Source: Icerya purchasi
Taxonomy: Eukaryota; Arthropoda; Insecta; Hemiptera; Monophlebidae
Direction: 5' to 3'
Assembly: GCA_039619475.1 (NCBI GenBank)
Contig: CM077115.1
Coordinates: 41,106,944 to 41,170,943, forward strand
Length of the DNA: 64,000 bases
Part shown: positions 31,873-45,205 of the stretch, one piece after another
How the letters are laid out: each line of letters starts with the position of its first letter
Position numbering within the stretch: the first letter of the stretch is position 1
The notes under the pieces: model-generated
What the model was told of the DNA's origin: nothing
Database searches by the model: none
What the model saw: the letters and a program-made list of their open reading frames with translations, nothing else
Made by a program: the position numbers and the translations under genes

Positions 31873-34800
31873 ACAACAATATCTTGCGCATAAAATGTTC
31901 AATTGAAATCAATAAGTAAATGTAACTTTTTACAATTACGTTCCCGAGACGACGGTTAATAATCGTTTTTTTTCTTCCGTTGTTGTTAACATTATTTCTA
32001 TATACGTAACTTGTTGAGATCACCTATTGTCATTTTATTTATTATCCGACGTTTTGTTTCTTTCTGGCAAATATTAAACTGATTCAATTTTTGTTTTTCT
32101 TTTCTGCTTTTTTCTTTTTGCTCTTGCAGTGCGTGTATTTTTAATTTGCCCTTTATATGTATTTTAAAAAACAAAGTATTAAATTCTCCACATCCTTGTG
32201 TATTTCACACGAACAGATTCTAAGAAATTTTTGAACACAAGCATTTAATGTTTGTCGTATTAAATTGCAAATTTGGGTTGAGAAATTCAATTTTTAATTT
32301 TTCATTTAAACGAATAATTTCTTCTTAGTAGAACTAAATATGAATAAATGAGAATAAAATAAAATAAAAATAGAGTAACAATTAAATTAAAGATAACCGG
32401 AATAAATGAAAAAAAAAAAAAAAGAAAAAATTCTGCGTTACTTTTGATTGGTTTGGACTTGATAGAAAATTGTTGAGCGAATGATAGTACCCCCCCATGG
32501 ACCGCTGTTGTGGCCGGAATTCGATTATTCAGGTAATGCCTGCACCCATACTGGTTAAGTCTTCTGCTTCAAACGTTGAATTTCAATTTATTGAAAAGTT
32601 TATTGTACTGTAAACAGGAATGACTAAATCTTGAGGTAGCGATTCATTTGATTCACGAAGCCTTGTTCGGATCCTAGAGAGCACCTTAAGGTAAAACAGT
32701 TGAATGCTGTTTAATATTGCTCTTGTATTTTACGTATGCTCAGTCGTAACGCACACAAGAATGATTGAAGAGAAAAATTTGAATATTTAAAAATTAACGG
32801 ACAATGGAAACAGAAAGACTGTCCTGAAATTTAAAACGTGTAGTTCAATACGAAAAAACGAGATCCGGCGTTTTATTAAAAATCACGATAGAAAAGGAGC
32901 TGTTTGAAAACTAATTATAAAAAAAGTAAATTTAAAATAATAAATAAAAAACGAAATACTGACGCAAAAAGAAAGAAAACTTAAGTAAGTGAAATTAATT
33001 CGTCGTTTATGTATTATCGCAATGATTGCCATCTTTCGGTGTTTTTATTTTATTGCATTATTACTGACTCTGCACCTTTTTACACCCGATTAACAAACCA
33101 CTGAAAACGATAGTATTATTACTGTCGTTAAACGCGATGGAAAATTAAAAGTGACGCTGCCTGTGACTGGATACTCTCGGCATACCATTGAACAATATTG
33201 TTCATGGATGCCTAGGTCGAGCTTTTGATGGAACTTTTAATAATATTCACGAAGTGTCACCACTAGCGTTGATATGTATACGTAATCCGGACGTGCTGTT
33301 GTAACCATCTTTCTGCATCGGACCTTAATACTGTCATTAACATTGTAAAAGAATAGTATCCTTTTTTTTTTTTCTACGGAAAGATACAAGTTTCGTATTA
33401 AACGAACTTTGTGCATGTTCGTTTTCCCGCGGCAAAAATTATTTTGTAAACAAAAACAAAAAAAAAGAACAATTGTAAAAAGAAATGTTAAAGTGATTTT
33501 TAAATCCGAACAAAGTAATGAGCGGTAGTTCAGTTTTACTGAAGCATATTTGCTGAAGAACTGCACAAGATTTTCAATATTTATGAGTGTGTAACTCCAT
33601 TGATCGGTAATGAGGGAGGGTTAACCCTCTCCATTAGAACTAAAATAGTTATTATAAATGTACAAAAATCTAAAAAAAATTCAAAACTTAAAAAAACATC
33701 GATAATTTTTTAGGGTGTTCTTACATTAAAAAAAAAAAAAAGAAGAAGAAAAAGAAAAAATATGCTCCGTATTTATAGGTAGTTCATTAATATCTTAAGG
33801 AAATTTTTTTTATTACGAGTATAATCAATAACACATGTGTAATTTTTATTAATGTTCATATACGAGGGGTAATTCATTTATGTAAATTATTAATATATAA
33901 ATCAAAATGATGGAAATTATTAATAGTATGAATATTAGTGAAAAACGTATTTTTATTTATAAAAAAAATATGTGAAGAAAATTTTCAAAACCTCCCCTCT
34001 TTCCAAAATTCTGGGCACAGCTCTGGGCAATGGTTAGATCTAAATAGAATTGCAGAAAATTAGAATGTAGTATCGGGTTGTTTTAAACTATCACTGGCCG
34101 ATAAAATTCAATCTGGATGTAATGACGAACCGGTTATTATCACTGAGCGTCTTCAGTGTCGTCATAACCGATTTTCACGGAAACTATTCTACACAGGAAT
34201 CCAGTTTTCGCAAGACGTCACTTTTCGCGAGTATATTGCTTTAGAGTAACAGTGACGTAATTTCAAACATGTTTTACTGTTTTAACCCATGGCGATAGGT
34301 CTGCGACATTATTATTTACTTCTTATAAATGCTACACGCGGTTTTATTTGCGATTGATATTTATTGAATAAAAATTCTAAACATATTGTTAACTTTAAAA
34401 AGAATAAATATCTTAATTAACTGCTGGTTCTCTTGTTTAAATACCATGATGTTATAGCAAAACACGGAAATTAGTACAGTTTTATTTAGTAATTATTTCA
34501 CATGTAAGACCAAAATAAAAAATTAAGTCTGAAAAGTGATCCCGAGATATTTGTATTTCCACTGTATCCTTCTAGTTATTTCTTTATCTTCCTTTTCATT
34601 ATTTATGATTATTGCGTTTAAATATTTTAATTTTCACATCCTTCGTTGTTTTATCATTAAATGTTATTCATAATTCATGTTTTTATACTTCATTTGCATG
34701 TAAACATCGTTAGATTTATTTTGTTTTATACATTTTTTACTTGTATTTTTTAATTATTTATTTATTTTATTTTTTTTATATATACCTCTCAACCTTGGTT

Positions 34801-34943
34801 AGACTGCGGGCCGTGTATAATATCTAGACTATTACGGTCCAAGAGTTTCCGGGTACAGGACTGTCCTTAATCCATTGTCCCTGACGAATTGAGAAACTGC
34901 GTTCTGGTTCACTTTTGAATTCGAGAGGACATGGCTGAGATTA
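31873..34943. other. AT-rich spacer, no gene seen
   Basis: Homopolymer-rich intergenic or intronic DNA. Contains a small perfect palindrome GAGGGTTAACCCTC near 33615-33628. Frames such as 33237-33566 (-) have no recognisable motif. Confidence 0.4.
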
Positions 34944-35156
34944 TTAAATCCCCTGTCCCGTCCTGGGGGGTTGGAATGTAGGGGAATTTATGAGAATATG
35001 ATCAACCGCCGGTGGCTCTTGTGCGCGGCAGAAAGGACAAGTGGTTGGAAGGTGACCGCCCTTCAACAAATAGTCGTGGGATAATCGCGTGTGGCCGAGG
35101 TATAAGTGGTTGATCGTACGATAATATACTCGTAAGGTCCCCTGGGGGGCCACCAT
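34944..35156 (-). pseudogene. LINE C-terminal fragment (Jockey/R1-like tail)
   Basis: Reverse-strand frame with YLGHTRLSHDYLLKGGHLP, TCPFCRAQ and VDHILINSPTF: the zinc-knuckle tail (GHTRLTHxYLLKG...CPxC...VxHILxxCP) that follows RNase H in non-LTR retrotransposons. The last Cys is Ser. Downstream 3' sequence (34790-34943) probably belongs to the same element. Third distinct LINE lineage in the window. Confidence 0.75.
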
Positions 35157-36571
35157 GGCTCTACGGACTTCTAAACCTAAACTTGATCTTTAGCATTACA
35201 TCTTTTTAATGTTTTAATTAAGCACTACGCCGACTCATTCTATTCAAAATCTTTTCATAATTGATGAAATATAAAATAATTTCTCTATCCGAATGTAATA
35301 CACTGCATGTAATCATTTTGATCAGTCATAATGCGCTATTTATAATTCTTTGTAAATAAAAAATATATTTCATATGTATTTAACATTCATTTAACCTTTT
35401 TTTGTATCATCGATCTCCCCATGTTCTTTTTTTATTATGTAGACCCGTCTTAAAAATTATTAACTTAAAATATTTGCTAACAGCGGTAAACATAATATTT
35501 ATGTAACTACCCAAATTAAATAGTTACATCGACAAAAATACATATAGTATAATTAATATACAATTATCAAAGCATTAAATAAAAGATACAGAGCTTTTTT
35601 TATCCTAAAGTAATGTTACTCTTAAGAGATTATAATTAAGAATACGAAATTTTTATATTTTAAAATTATTCGTATTCAGAGTTTAAAGTACAATGAAATG
35701 AACGAAATAATTAAAGTTTATTCAGAATGCTTGGATGTGACGTCATTAGTGACGACTTTGCAAATCTTGGATTCCTGTGTGGTAGACCGCATTGTGATTT
35801 TTGCCGCGCATTATAATTCCCAACTGTGCCGATAAAGCTAGAGCGCTGTAATCGCATTATTTTCAATTCTGTTTTTAATTGTTTTTTACGTTAAATTGAA
35901 TAGAATGTCATCATCGTTTTGAGGTTATTTCATTTCATTGTTTAACTTTAACGATTTTGGTTTAAAATTTATTATTAAAGAAAGTCATTCAACTAATAAA
36001 CCGGACTCATTTTGGTTCATAAATTTCACGCAAACATATAAAATTAATTTATAATATGCATAATTACCGCGCATATACGAAATGAAGTTATTATATCTAT
36101 AATGTACCGAAACAACATATGATCTCTTTTCATCGTAAACCGGTAAGTTGTATCACCTGAACAGTCTGGCTGAGATTTCCACATACGCACTTGATAGAAG
36201 TGCGCGCTTTGTATTCAGATGGATTTTAGAAGCTTACTCGCATCAGTTTGCCATTTTTCCGATGACAATAATATTCGTGTACCGAATGTTAAATTTTTAG
36301 AATATAAATTATCAAAATTTGAGTTTACTCTCCCGGAAAAAATTTTCAGGGCACCCCCTCTTAGTTGTAACTGACGTAACACATCATAGTATTCACGAGG
36401 AAGAGTCTTTAGAATTCTATTCTGCGTAAAATAAATCAAAAAAAAATCGATTGCTTTAAATTTTTTTGGAAATATGGAACCGGCAACCAGTGTTCCGCAA
36501 CCGTGGTTATGTGCTTTGTTCTTCATTTACTATAAGGAATTGCGGTTCCGTATTTTTTATTTTGATAGCAT
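35157..36571. other. Spacer, no gene seen
   Basis: Nothing recognised. A - strand frame at 36215-36526 shows no known motif. A weak inverted repeat pairs about 35755-35800 with 34185-34225 (see findings). Confidence 0.4.
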
Positions 36572-36874
36572 CAGGGGCATATAAGAAACTGAAGGTTCAA
36601 GGGTGACCCCCGGGCACCCACTTAATTGTGATGGGCACCCTCAGCGATAACGTTTTAACACCTATTCTGCGCAACCGAATTTTATCGTTTGGACAGTTCA
36701 GCACAAAATCTGATGAACTGACGAAAACAAATACTATTAAACCTGGCGTTACGTTTGTAATTTTGAAAAAATTGTTATTCTTTTTTTTCTCATTTTTCTT
36801 TTAATTTTTTTTGGTCATCGATAAACACATGCTCTGAGCACCCACTCACAAAATGTTCGGTTGTTGCGCCCCTG
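36572..36874. mobile_element. Possible small non-autonomous hAT-like element
   Basis: Ends CAGGGGC... and ...GCCCCTG, interior GC-rich in places (GGGCACCC repeated). The 8 bp outside are gatagcat and gatagtac, which agree at the first five positions. The inverted repeats are only 7 bp, so this is tentative. Confidence 0.35.
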
Positions 36875-37739
36875 GATAGTACGATGTTTGAAAACATTTT
36901 ATATTCGTCGAGGCGCCAGCGACCAAAAGCTGTTTGGTAACGTTCCAAGCGGCCAATGTAGGAACTATAGTGGTTTACCATAAAAATTAGAGATGTCGCG
37001 AGTAACCTTTTGATCTCACGAAACGCTTAAAATCAACAGCCGATCCTCCCGCGCATTAATAACAGTGTGGAAAGATTATAAAGATTCGCCTATTAGTATG
37101 GCGCACAGCGAACTTTTTTTTACCAGTCCTTATAAAAGTGTTGTAGCCTTGTGATAAAAATAACGCACAGAAAGAGGGGTATAGAATTTTTGAAGAAATA
37201 ATATATAAAGAGGGAATTAAAAGTATTTACTTCAACAGGTCAATTACCGTATCTTTTGATATTCCTTCGATTTTTCTATTGATTTAAAATAAACGATTGT
37301 TTAAATTTCGAAATCGGTTTGTTATTATTTTGGGAGGAAATTTTTGAAATTGTGCGGTTTTTACGGGCCTTTAATTTTCGATTTTGTTTTTATTTTCCGT
37401 TCTCGTGTAATAATCTCATTTTGTCCATTTAAGCGTGTTTTTCTCTAGACTTTTATTTTGAATAATTTATCCAAATTTTTCAACAGATAAATCCCTTCAA
37501 ATTTTAATTTTTTTAATTTTTTATTTTATCATTCTTTTACCTGTATATCCTTTGCCATGCAAATTTTTTCTAATAAGTCGTGGAAGCATCATTTACACTT
37601 TATTTTTATCCGTTAACGCGCCAGGTACTGCACAACATTAGCACGCCTGAAAGAGTTTAGATACTATTTAGAATATCTGATAGTCTCAGAAAACCGAAGA
37701 GCAACTGAACATTTTGTTCATTGTTTTCAAAAATTTTAG

Positions 37740-40560
37740 ACAGGGACCAGAAGCGGATGAACTTTGGACGTCTACCAAAAGATAGCGAACGGATAAAAGA
37801 ACAGAACATATGTCACAAACAGGAGGGTCTGCTGTATTTAATGAAAATTAGATATTTTTATGTGGCCAGTGCATAGGTAGCATAATATAACTTCTATTTC
37901 GAGACTGGATCTTAATGAAGTACTCCGAAGTTCAGTATTTGACCGGGTTTGAACACAATTTGTTCGAAGTAGAAACTTCTTGCCAATATTTCGCCTATTT
38001 GTTTTTCAGCACGGATCTTCGAGAAATCTGATGGGGCTACTACCGATGTATGTCTGGACTCGGGGAGCACATTGCAGCTTCTTTCGCTGCGAGATCGACC
38101 AGTTCATTGTCCGAAATTCCCTTATAGCTTGGAATCCACGCGAGGGTGATTAACTGAAATGATATTTTTAGCGATCGGATGTTGTGATTTGCGGTGAATT
38201 TGTGTTGGACAAGAAAGTGAAGAGAGACATCCGCGCATATAACAAATTTTCTATTGAACTGAACTGTAAGATCTGCAAGCTTTTAATGACCTATATAGTT
38301 CTGATGAGCAGTCTATTATGTCTGATTGATTCATTTGTGTGTTCTGCACCGGCCGCATTCGATTTGGAATCGTCCGTAAATAAATTTAGAAGGTTTTTGA
38401 AATGCGCCTTTTATATTATATCAGGTGAGTAAGTTTTCCAACCTGAAGGAGAGATAAATTAGTATGGGGTGGTTGACCATGGTGGAAGAATGACACGCAG
38501 GATTGTAGAGCTTCGGAAAACTATTCATCGATACATAGTACCTGAACATTTCTTGAAAAGGTCGGTATATGCCTGATAGTTTAAGAAACAGGAACCTATG
38601 AGTTAGAACATTGACAGAGAGTAGTTCTCGGCGAAGATGAGGTGGTCATTCTCCATTTTCGGAAAATAGGCAGATAGACGGCGAAGTACTAAATGCTCCA
38701 GTCGCCAGTCTGAGCGCTACATGTTGATATCCTTTAGTCTATTTAGTGCACTATATTAGTCACTGTAGGCTACATGGAGTCAAGTACTGTATGCATAAGT
38801 GCGCGATAGATATACAGAATAAGAGGTATGAGAGAGCTAATTTTAAAAAGTCAAGTTTACTAAAACAAGAACTTCTGAGTTTAATGTGAAGACCATGATA
38901 GATTTCAGTTGAACATTAGTTCCAGGTATTTGACTGTTTGCACTGCAGAAATGAGCATAACGTTTTCATGAAGGTGGAGCAGGTTTGCAATTTCTTATTG
39001 TATAGAAATGTTGCTGATTCGGTGCACGGAGAAATTATTCCGTTATTATTTGCCCGTGCATTAAGCCGGTTGGTTGTTTCTTGTAAAATAGTCGTTGTCC
39101 ATGGACGCCGTTGTTGTAGGGAATGAACATGATAAAGTCATCTTTAAATAGAACCATTTGTTCCGAATATGTACGACAATATTATTGAAGACCGGATTAA
39201 ATAAGGCAAGCACTGAACCCCGTCGGATGCCGTTCGTAAGACTGAACAGAGGTCTAAGTATTGATGTCCTACACGTACTTTGAAATAACGACTGGTAGGG
39301 GAAATTGCGAACAAAAGATCGGTAAATGGAAACTCGAATCTCTATAAGATTTTAAAATGTCATGCAATGACGAAGGCGTTCGAACAGTCGAAGAAGCTTA
39401 TTAATAAGTGACGGTTAGTAGCGAAAGCAATCGCTTATTGCGTTTTGAAGAAATAAGAGTTAATCAGATGTAGACCATCCGGAGCGAAACCCGCTTTATT
39501 GCGAATTCAATTTTTATTTTCTAGTTTCCAAGAAAGTCTCCCATTTACAACTCTTTCGAATACTTCATTGCCGATGTTAATGATATTAGCTGGTAGCTAT
39601 CTTGTAATAATGGATCTTCGTTAGCTTTAAGGAAAGGTACAACTGTAGCCAGTTTTCATTCTTATGGTAGTTCAGACCACATGTATTGTTAAGATGTGTA
39701 AAAGGATTTATTTCATGGCGTGGCGTAAGACATCGACGTAGAAGTTGTCTGGTTCTACGGCTCCAGCTTTATTATATAAAATTTTAGTTCGTCTATAATT
39801 ATTGGTAAATTGTAGGGTTCCCGATTGGAGGAAGAAAAATCCAAATGATACAAAAGTTTGGAGTTCTTGATGTCTTGAAAGGATGCAGTAAAATTATTGT
39901 CATCTAAGGATAAGTTGGCAAAGTGATTTCCAAGAATGCTTTTAATTGATGCTTCATCAGTGACAATATGGTTGTTGATTTTCAGACTAGAGGGTATGTG
40001 AAAAGCGTTTTTCACCTCGATTCGTTTAACTTTTTGCCAAATTAATTTTACGGATGTTATTGCAACGATTGTTCAGATGAAATTTCTCCAAGAGGTACGT
40101 TAACGTTTTTAAAATCCCAGCTGCCCTTGGTAGATGTATTTATTTTTGCTGTAGTTGGATTAGCTTTTAGCTTTTTTTTTAAAATTCTACACCTATTTCT
40201 TCGGACCATCAAGGAACAAATTTTAGAATTGGTTTTAGTAGACCTTCGTGAGGAGTTTGTTTTGGGTGAACAACTGAATATAGCGAAGATGATTATATTC
40301 GTAAATTCTTCGATGAAAAGAGTTATATCTCTAACAGTATGGGTACTGAAGATTTCTAAGCAGTAGCGCTGATATTTCGTCTAATCAGTTTTTTGTAAGA
40401 AATCCATTTTTTAAAGTGAGCTCGATACTGAAAGAATTCACCGTAAATAATAATCGGCGTTTGGTCGTTTCCGACTAGATCGTTGTGGCAGTGTACGAGT
40501 GTTTTGTGGCTGGGTTGAGATGAATAGATTGTCAAGTTCAGGATAGACCGAGAGTGATAG
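37740..40560 (-). pseudogene. Decayed LINE ORF2: linker, RT, RNase H, zinc tail
   Basis: Reverse-strand, heavily broken non-LTR retrotransposon. Reading 5' to 3' (high to low coordinates): a trace of the endonuclease/RT linker (about 40560-40190, RRNRCRILKKKLKA), a 86-codon open piece 40015-39755 (LKINNHIVTDEASIKSI), reverse transcriptase motif NGIRRGSVLALF (about 39200-39240) and a YADD-equivalent FKDDF (about 39133-39150), RNase H end LAWIPSYKGISDNELVD plus LAAKEA (about 38060-38150), and a zinc-tail trace PPVCDICSVLLSVRYLLVDV (about 37780-37840). Many stops and frameshifts. An old, dead copy. Confidence 0.75.
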
Positions 40561-42267
40561 GTAATGTTGTAATGGGTTTAAGGTTTAGTAGTTAAAATAA
40601 AGAGATTCTCGTTTAACAGATTTTTTTTCAGGATTTTATTTTTTTTGTTGCAATAAGGTCCGGTGTAACGGGAAATCTATGATTTTTACGATGAATTACC
40701 CGAATCATTGAACAAAAACTAAAATGTTAAAAAATGTTTGCCGTGTTTTAAACATCATAGATACCAATATACCCGATTCATTGCAGCTTAGTGCAACTCA
40801 TCCTACCATAATTAAATATTGTAAATAATGCGGACGTAAAAATATAGCTGATTTTTTGCGTGATATGTAGCCAGGAACTTCTGGAAAAGATTTTAATAAT
40901 AAAGATAGATCAAATTTAGATGAGAATATAGTTTTGAGGAATGTGGGGATTAGAAACCTACAACAATTTCAATTTTTGCTCATAATTTTTTTTTGATTTT
41001 TAAAACTTTTTTACTTATATTTTTTCATATTTTAGTTGTAAATTTTTGAATAAATGTATATAATTCATAAAACTAGTATCTTCTTCTTTACTGCAACTTC
41101 TTCTTTATTCACCTATATAGATTATACTTAATATTGAAACAAACACACGATTAGTTCGAATTTCGCTACTAGCGGAACGTTTAATTTTACTCCGATTTTT
41201 AATTGAATGCGTTATGACAAAACTGTAAGAAAACTACGTATTTCCCCTAGCTTCATGGTAAAAACTTTACAAAATATACCAATTTTTTTTTTTTTTTAAT
41301 GTAAATTAACTAAATTTTAATTTTTTGAAGCTATCAACACAACAATAATCTACACGAGGCACGTAACAGCCAGGCCAGAACAACCAGTTACAATCGTGCA
41401 ATAACGAAAGGAAAGATGCAGAAAAAATATCTGTATCGCGCTCGAAATTCACGATACCGATTATAATTTAGGTACGCTATAATGTTTGTTTTGTTTTGTT
41501 TTTTTTTTTGTGTCTTATCTTATCTGTAATCTGGATGTGAAATGAGAAGGTGATAACGGCACTCGGTCAATGATGGCGCAGTTGCGTAATTGTCTTAACC
41601 TCTGAACATCGCCTAATTTATTTAAACTACCTTTTTTCTCACTCGAGCAATCGGCAAACCTTTAACCGCAGTCTGTATAGAAAATGAATTTATATCGGAA
41701 ATCATACAAAATAAACATCGGACTTCACAACATTATTTTTTATAGTTCGGTGAATGTTGATAAAATGATTCGAAGAATGAGATTTGTTCTTTATTATATA
41801 ATAGTTCCGTATTTTTTAACTTTGGCTCAAATCTTGGGCCGTTACTGCTAATAGTAGCAACAAAAAGCAAGCGATTTCATGCGATGCATTATGTTCTTTG
41901 TCCGGTTAAATTTTTCAATGCACACCAACATAGCGGATGTTTTATTCATCGATAGACGATCGCAATTCAGGTTTTTCTTCTGAACTAAATAAAAGCTTCC
42001 ATCTATAGATTGGACGGTGTTTCCTCGCTTTTAATTGCTAATAGCCTGAAATACTTCATTCTAAATAGCCTATTATTCGGAATAATAAACGTTCGGAGAG
42101 ATATGTATATAAGTAGGGAATAGAAAGCTAGAATATGTAGGGGGAAATTAATTACGATGAACAATATAGAATATCGGTTGACAAAAACGTATAGGAAATA
42201 ATTTTTTAATTTCATCGTGTTTTCAAAACATGCCGTCATAATACTATTAAATATTTAATCATATATA
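40561..42267. other. AT-rich spacer, no gene seen
   Basis: Scanned by eye on both strands; only homopolymers and short AT repeats noted. Confidence 0.4.
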
Positions 42268-43290
42268 CAGGGGGTGTCTCGGAATAAGTGAACCATCTGG
42301 GGTTTATTAAATAACTCGGTTGGTAACATTGCTAGAGTGATCTAGAGTTGGGAATGGAAATTACGTTATTACCGAACATTCTAGCTAATTGTGGAATATT
42401 ATTCTGCGAGTTTACGTTGAACAATTTTTTCGAGTAAATTCGGTTACTTTAGCTCCAAGATTGCTTTTTTCCGCGTAAAATTATGTCGAAGCTGAAAATA
42501 AGTAAAAAGACCGGTCAACGCGTATTTCGTGAAAAATCTTCAGCTTGAAAGAGTTTTCGAACGAGTTCGCTTAGTTTTTGAAAATAGTCTGAAACGATCT
42601 GTTCACCGCCCACACCACTTCGTTGCAGGGAATCAGTTCGAAGAATGTTGTTGCAGTCGACACTTGGATTATCTCACCGGCTACGAAAATGACTGGGTAA
42701 CTCGAGAACTATAAAAGAAATTGACTAAGAGCGCGATGGAAAACTTTCACCAAAACAATGCTTCAAAAACCGGAAGACGGAGAAATTCATCTAGAGAACT
42801 CTTTAATGAGCGACGAAGCACATTTTGAGCTTTTTGGTTCTGTGTGAACAAATAGAAAACGTATCATTACAGGCCAAAACGCAATCAAACAGACACGTGA
42901 TTCGTCAACGGAACGCGTTATCTTGAGATGAATTATTCGCTCGCTGTACCAGAATTGCATCGTAGATATCGTCGAATCGCTACACTGGTTCTCAGAAGAC
43001 ATTTTTGCTGTGAAACACTCCTCGTATTGAAATTCGGCGCACGGCCGCCGTAATCGCTGGATATAACCATTCCGATTTTTTCTTTTTTGCTACAGGATGA
43101 CCTAGAGAGCCGTGTTTACAAAACTCGTCTACGTGACCTACGAGATTTAAAAACAAACTCCGTATTCGAGAAGAAATAACTCTCGAAAACAACGCGAGCT
43201 CAACTTAAGATACTTGAGGACCACCGTGTTTCTTAAAATGGTGGCGATTTGAACGTATTTCCGGCTACGTACTTTTGGCCGGTTCATTCT
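42268..43290 (+). pseudogene. Tc1/mariner transposase relic
   Basis: Begins TA|CAGGGGGTGTCTCGG, a mariner-type terminus. Downstream, broken + strand pieces match the insect mariner transposase: LMSDEAHFELFGSV (about 42801-42845, containing the first DDE aspartate), DLESRVYKTRLRDLRDLK (about 43100-43150) and near the end NGGDLNV (about 43240). Several frameshifts and stops. No matching right-end inverted repeat was found, so the right boundary is approximate. Confidence 0.7.
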
Positions 43291-44815
43291 TAAAATAAAC
43301 TTTCATCACATGCCGCGGCGACGAATAAATTGTCCCCTTACTATACGAAAAAGGTCGGAATTGTAAAAATTAGGCCAGTCCACTAAGCGTTATAATCGAG
43401 GAAGGAAGACGCAAAAATATCTCACGCTCCGCATACGGTGTTACCATATACGCAGAGAAAAGGGAATTAATTTCGGAAGCTGTTTTTCTTTTAATTTGAA
43501 CCCCTTCACCACCATGGTGGGATCTAGTGAGATTTAGTGTGACCCCCTTCCTCTTCCTCACGTGAGATTTACGCTGTAATTGTTGAAGGACTAAATTTAT
43601 TTTCATAAAGGAGCAAAATAATACATCGTTAAGGTGGACTACAACGAATTTATTTAAATTTAGTAAAATTAAACAGAGATCACTTTCCCTAACTCCATGG
43701 GCATTCGTATATTATACTAGATTTTTTTTTTTTTTCGTTTAAAAACTCTGTTTTTTTTACTTTTTCTTTTTTTTTTTTTATTCTCGAAATAAAAGTTTTT
43801 AATAGCCCCGTGAGATTTTTTCAACAAGCTAAATGGCACTCCAAAAATAAGTAAAAAAAAAAAAAATTAATAATTTTTTTTTATCACGTGTATAATAATG
43901 TATATTTTTTAAAAGTTTACGTGAAATTTTCAATTATCCCCCCTTTCCTGAGGTTAAATGAGATTTGATGAGATTTTTCTGGACCCAACCACCATTTTGA
44001 GATCCCGTAATTAATGGATGAGCCTAAAGGTAGTCTCAATTCGAAGAACGAAGTAAAAAGGAGAAGACTATTTTGAAAAACCGATGAAGAAAGAAACGTA
44101 TACCAATTCTCACGCCAGAGTCTTTCATCAGTTATTCCGTCCATTTACCTTTTTCTCGCGCAGGAAATGGTCCACACGATTCTAGTTAATATGCATTTCT
44201 CTAGTTCATCAACTTAACGTTCTACAGCATTATTTTAATCCGAATTCTTCCAACAGTTATCCAATTTTTATATTTCGTTTTTCGTATCTTCTCTTTAGAG
44301 AACCCTTGAAAGGAGAATATGTCTCCTCCGTAATAATTAATTCTTACTCTCTACCCAGTAGCATACAGTTCCAAAGAAATTCCAACTAAAAAAACAGAAA
44401 AAAAAAACAAACCATCCAACAAGTTTATTATTACGCGTACTTTATTTAATGTACTTTTTTCTTCTTGTTCAGTTTTATTTATTTATATAGTTAATAGCAT
44501 TTCACATATAAACGTTTCTTTTTTCGTTTCCTCATTGACATTGAAACGTTACCGTTTAGTTTTTTTACGTCCAACCACGATATCTTTTAATTATCGTGGA
44601 TTTTTATTTAGTGTTATTATTATTATTTTTAATTATCATTATTATTATTATTATTATTAAATATTCTCGGTAAGTTTTTTATGACTTATTTACCAATATC
44701 ATTTTGCATCGTTTTTTGTTGTTTTTTTACGACGGTCGACCGCTGAAAACACATCCATCGTACACGAATAAGTACCGCTTCTTTTATCCTCTCAGATTTT
44801 GGCTTTTCAGAATCT
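43291..44815. other. Spacer with CC(A/T)CC-rich and poly-T patches
   Basis: No gene recognised. TGAGATTT-like words recur (43520-44000) next to C-rich runs, perhaps a decayed repeat. AT-rich from 44400. Confidence 0.35.
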
Positions 44816-45160
44816 TTCCGCTTGCCTCCTTTCTGCTCCATATTCACGGCCGAATTGATGGCTATCCTACGTTCCATTATTTTCATTTCCTCTAATCACA
44901 TTTTTTCCAAATTCTTGATTATATCGGACTCCATGAGCGCCCTTCAGGCCATTTGCTCTCCCCTTCCTGATTATTCCTGTGATTTTATTATACTCCGCAT
45001 ACGCTCACTTATCCACGCTCTTTCTTCCCTTCATTCTATTCAAATTGATTTGCTGTGGGTTCCTAGCCATTCGGGCATCTGCGGTAATGAAGCGGCGGAC
45101 TCATTGGCTCGGGTTGCTGCCTATTCTCACTTCTTCTTTAAAAAAGTCCCTTCGTCCAAA
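44816..45160 (+). pseudogene. LINE RNase H fragment
   Basis: Plus-strand ribonuclease H domain of a non-LTR retrotransposon: FTAELMAI (catalytic Glu), LIISDSMSALQAI (Asp), LLWVPSHSGICGNEAADSLA (Asp of the last motif). It aligns position by position with 9218-10044 (SDSxSxLxAI, IIL.IRSLI, SI.IDL.W.P.H.GI.GN), so it is a second copy of that family. The N-terminal Asp strand of the domain is not preserved in frame, and the frame runs into a TA/TG microsatellite at 45161. Confidence 0.8.
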
Positions 45161-45205
45161 TATATATATATATATATGTGTGTGTGTATATATACAAACA
45201 ATTAC
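45161..45205 (+). repeat. TA/TG microsatellite
   Basis: ATATATATATATATG, then TGTGTGTG and TATATATAC, ending the RNase H frame. Confidence 0.85.

Noticed and set aside
33615..33628. GAGGGTTAACCCTC palindrome as a terminator or operator
   Set aside because: A short isolated palindrome in eukaryotic spacer DNA with no neighbouring gene.
36215..36526. 103-codon - strand frame
   Set aside because: No recognisable motif, no start context, AT-rich surroundings; not supported as a gene.
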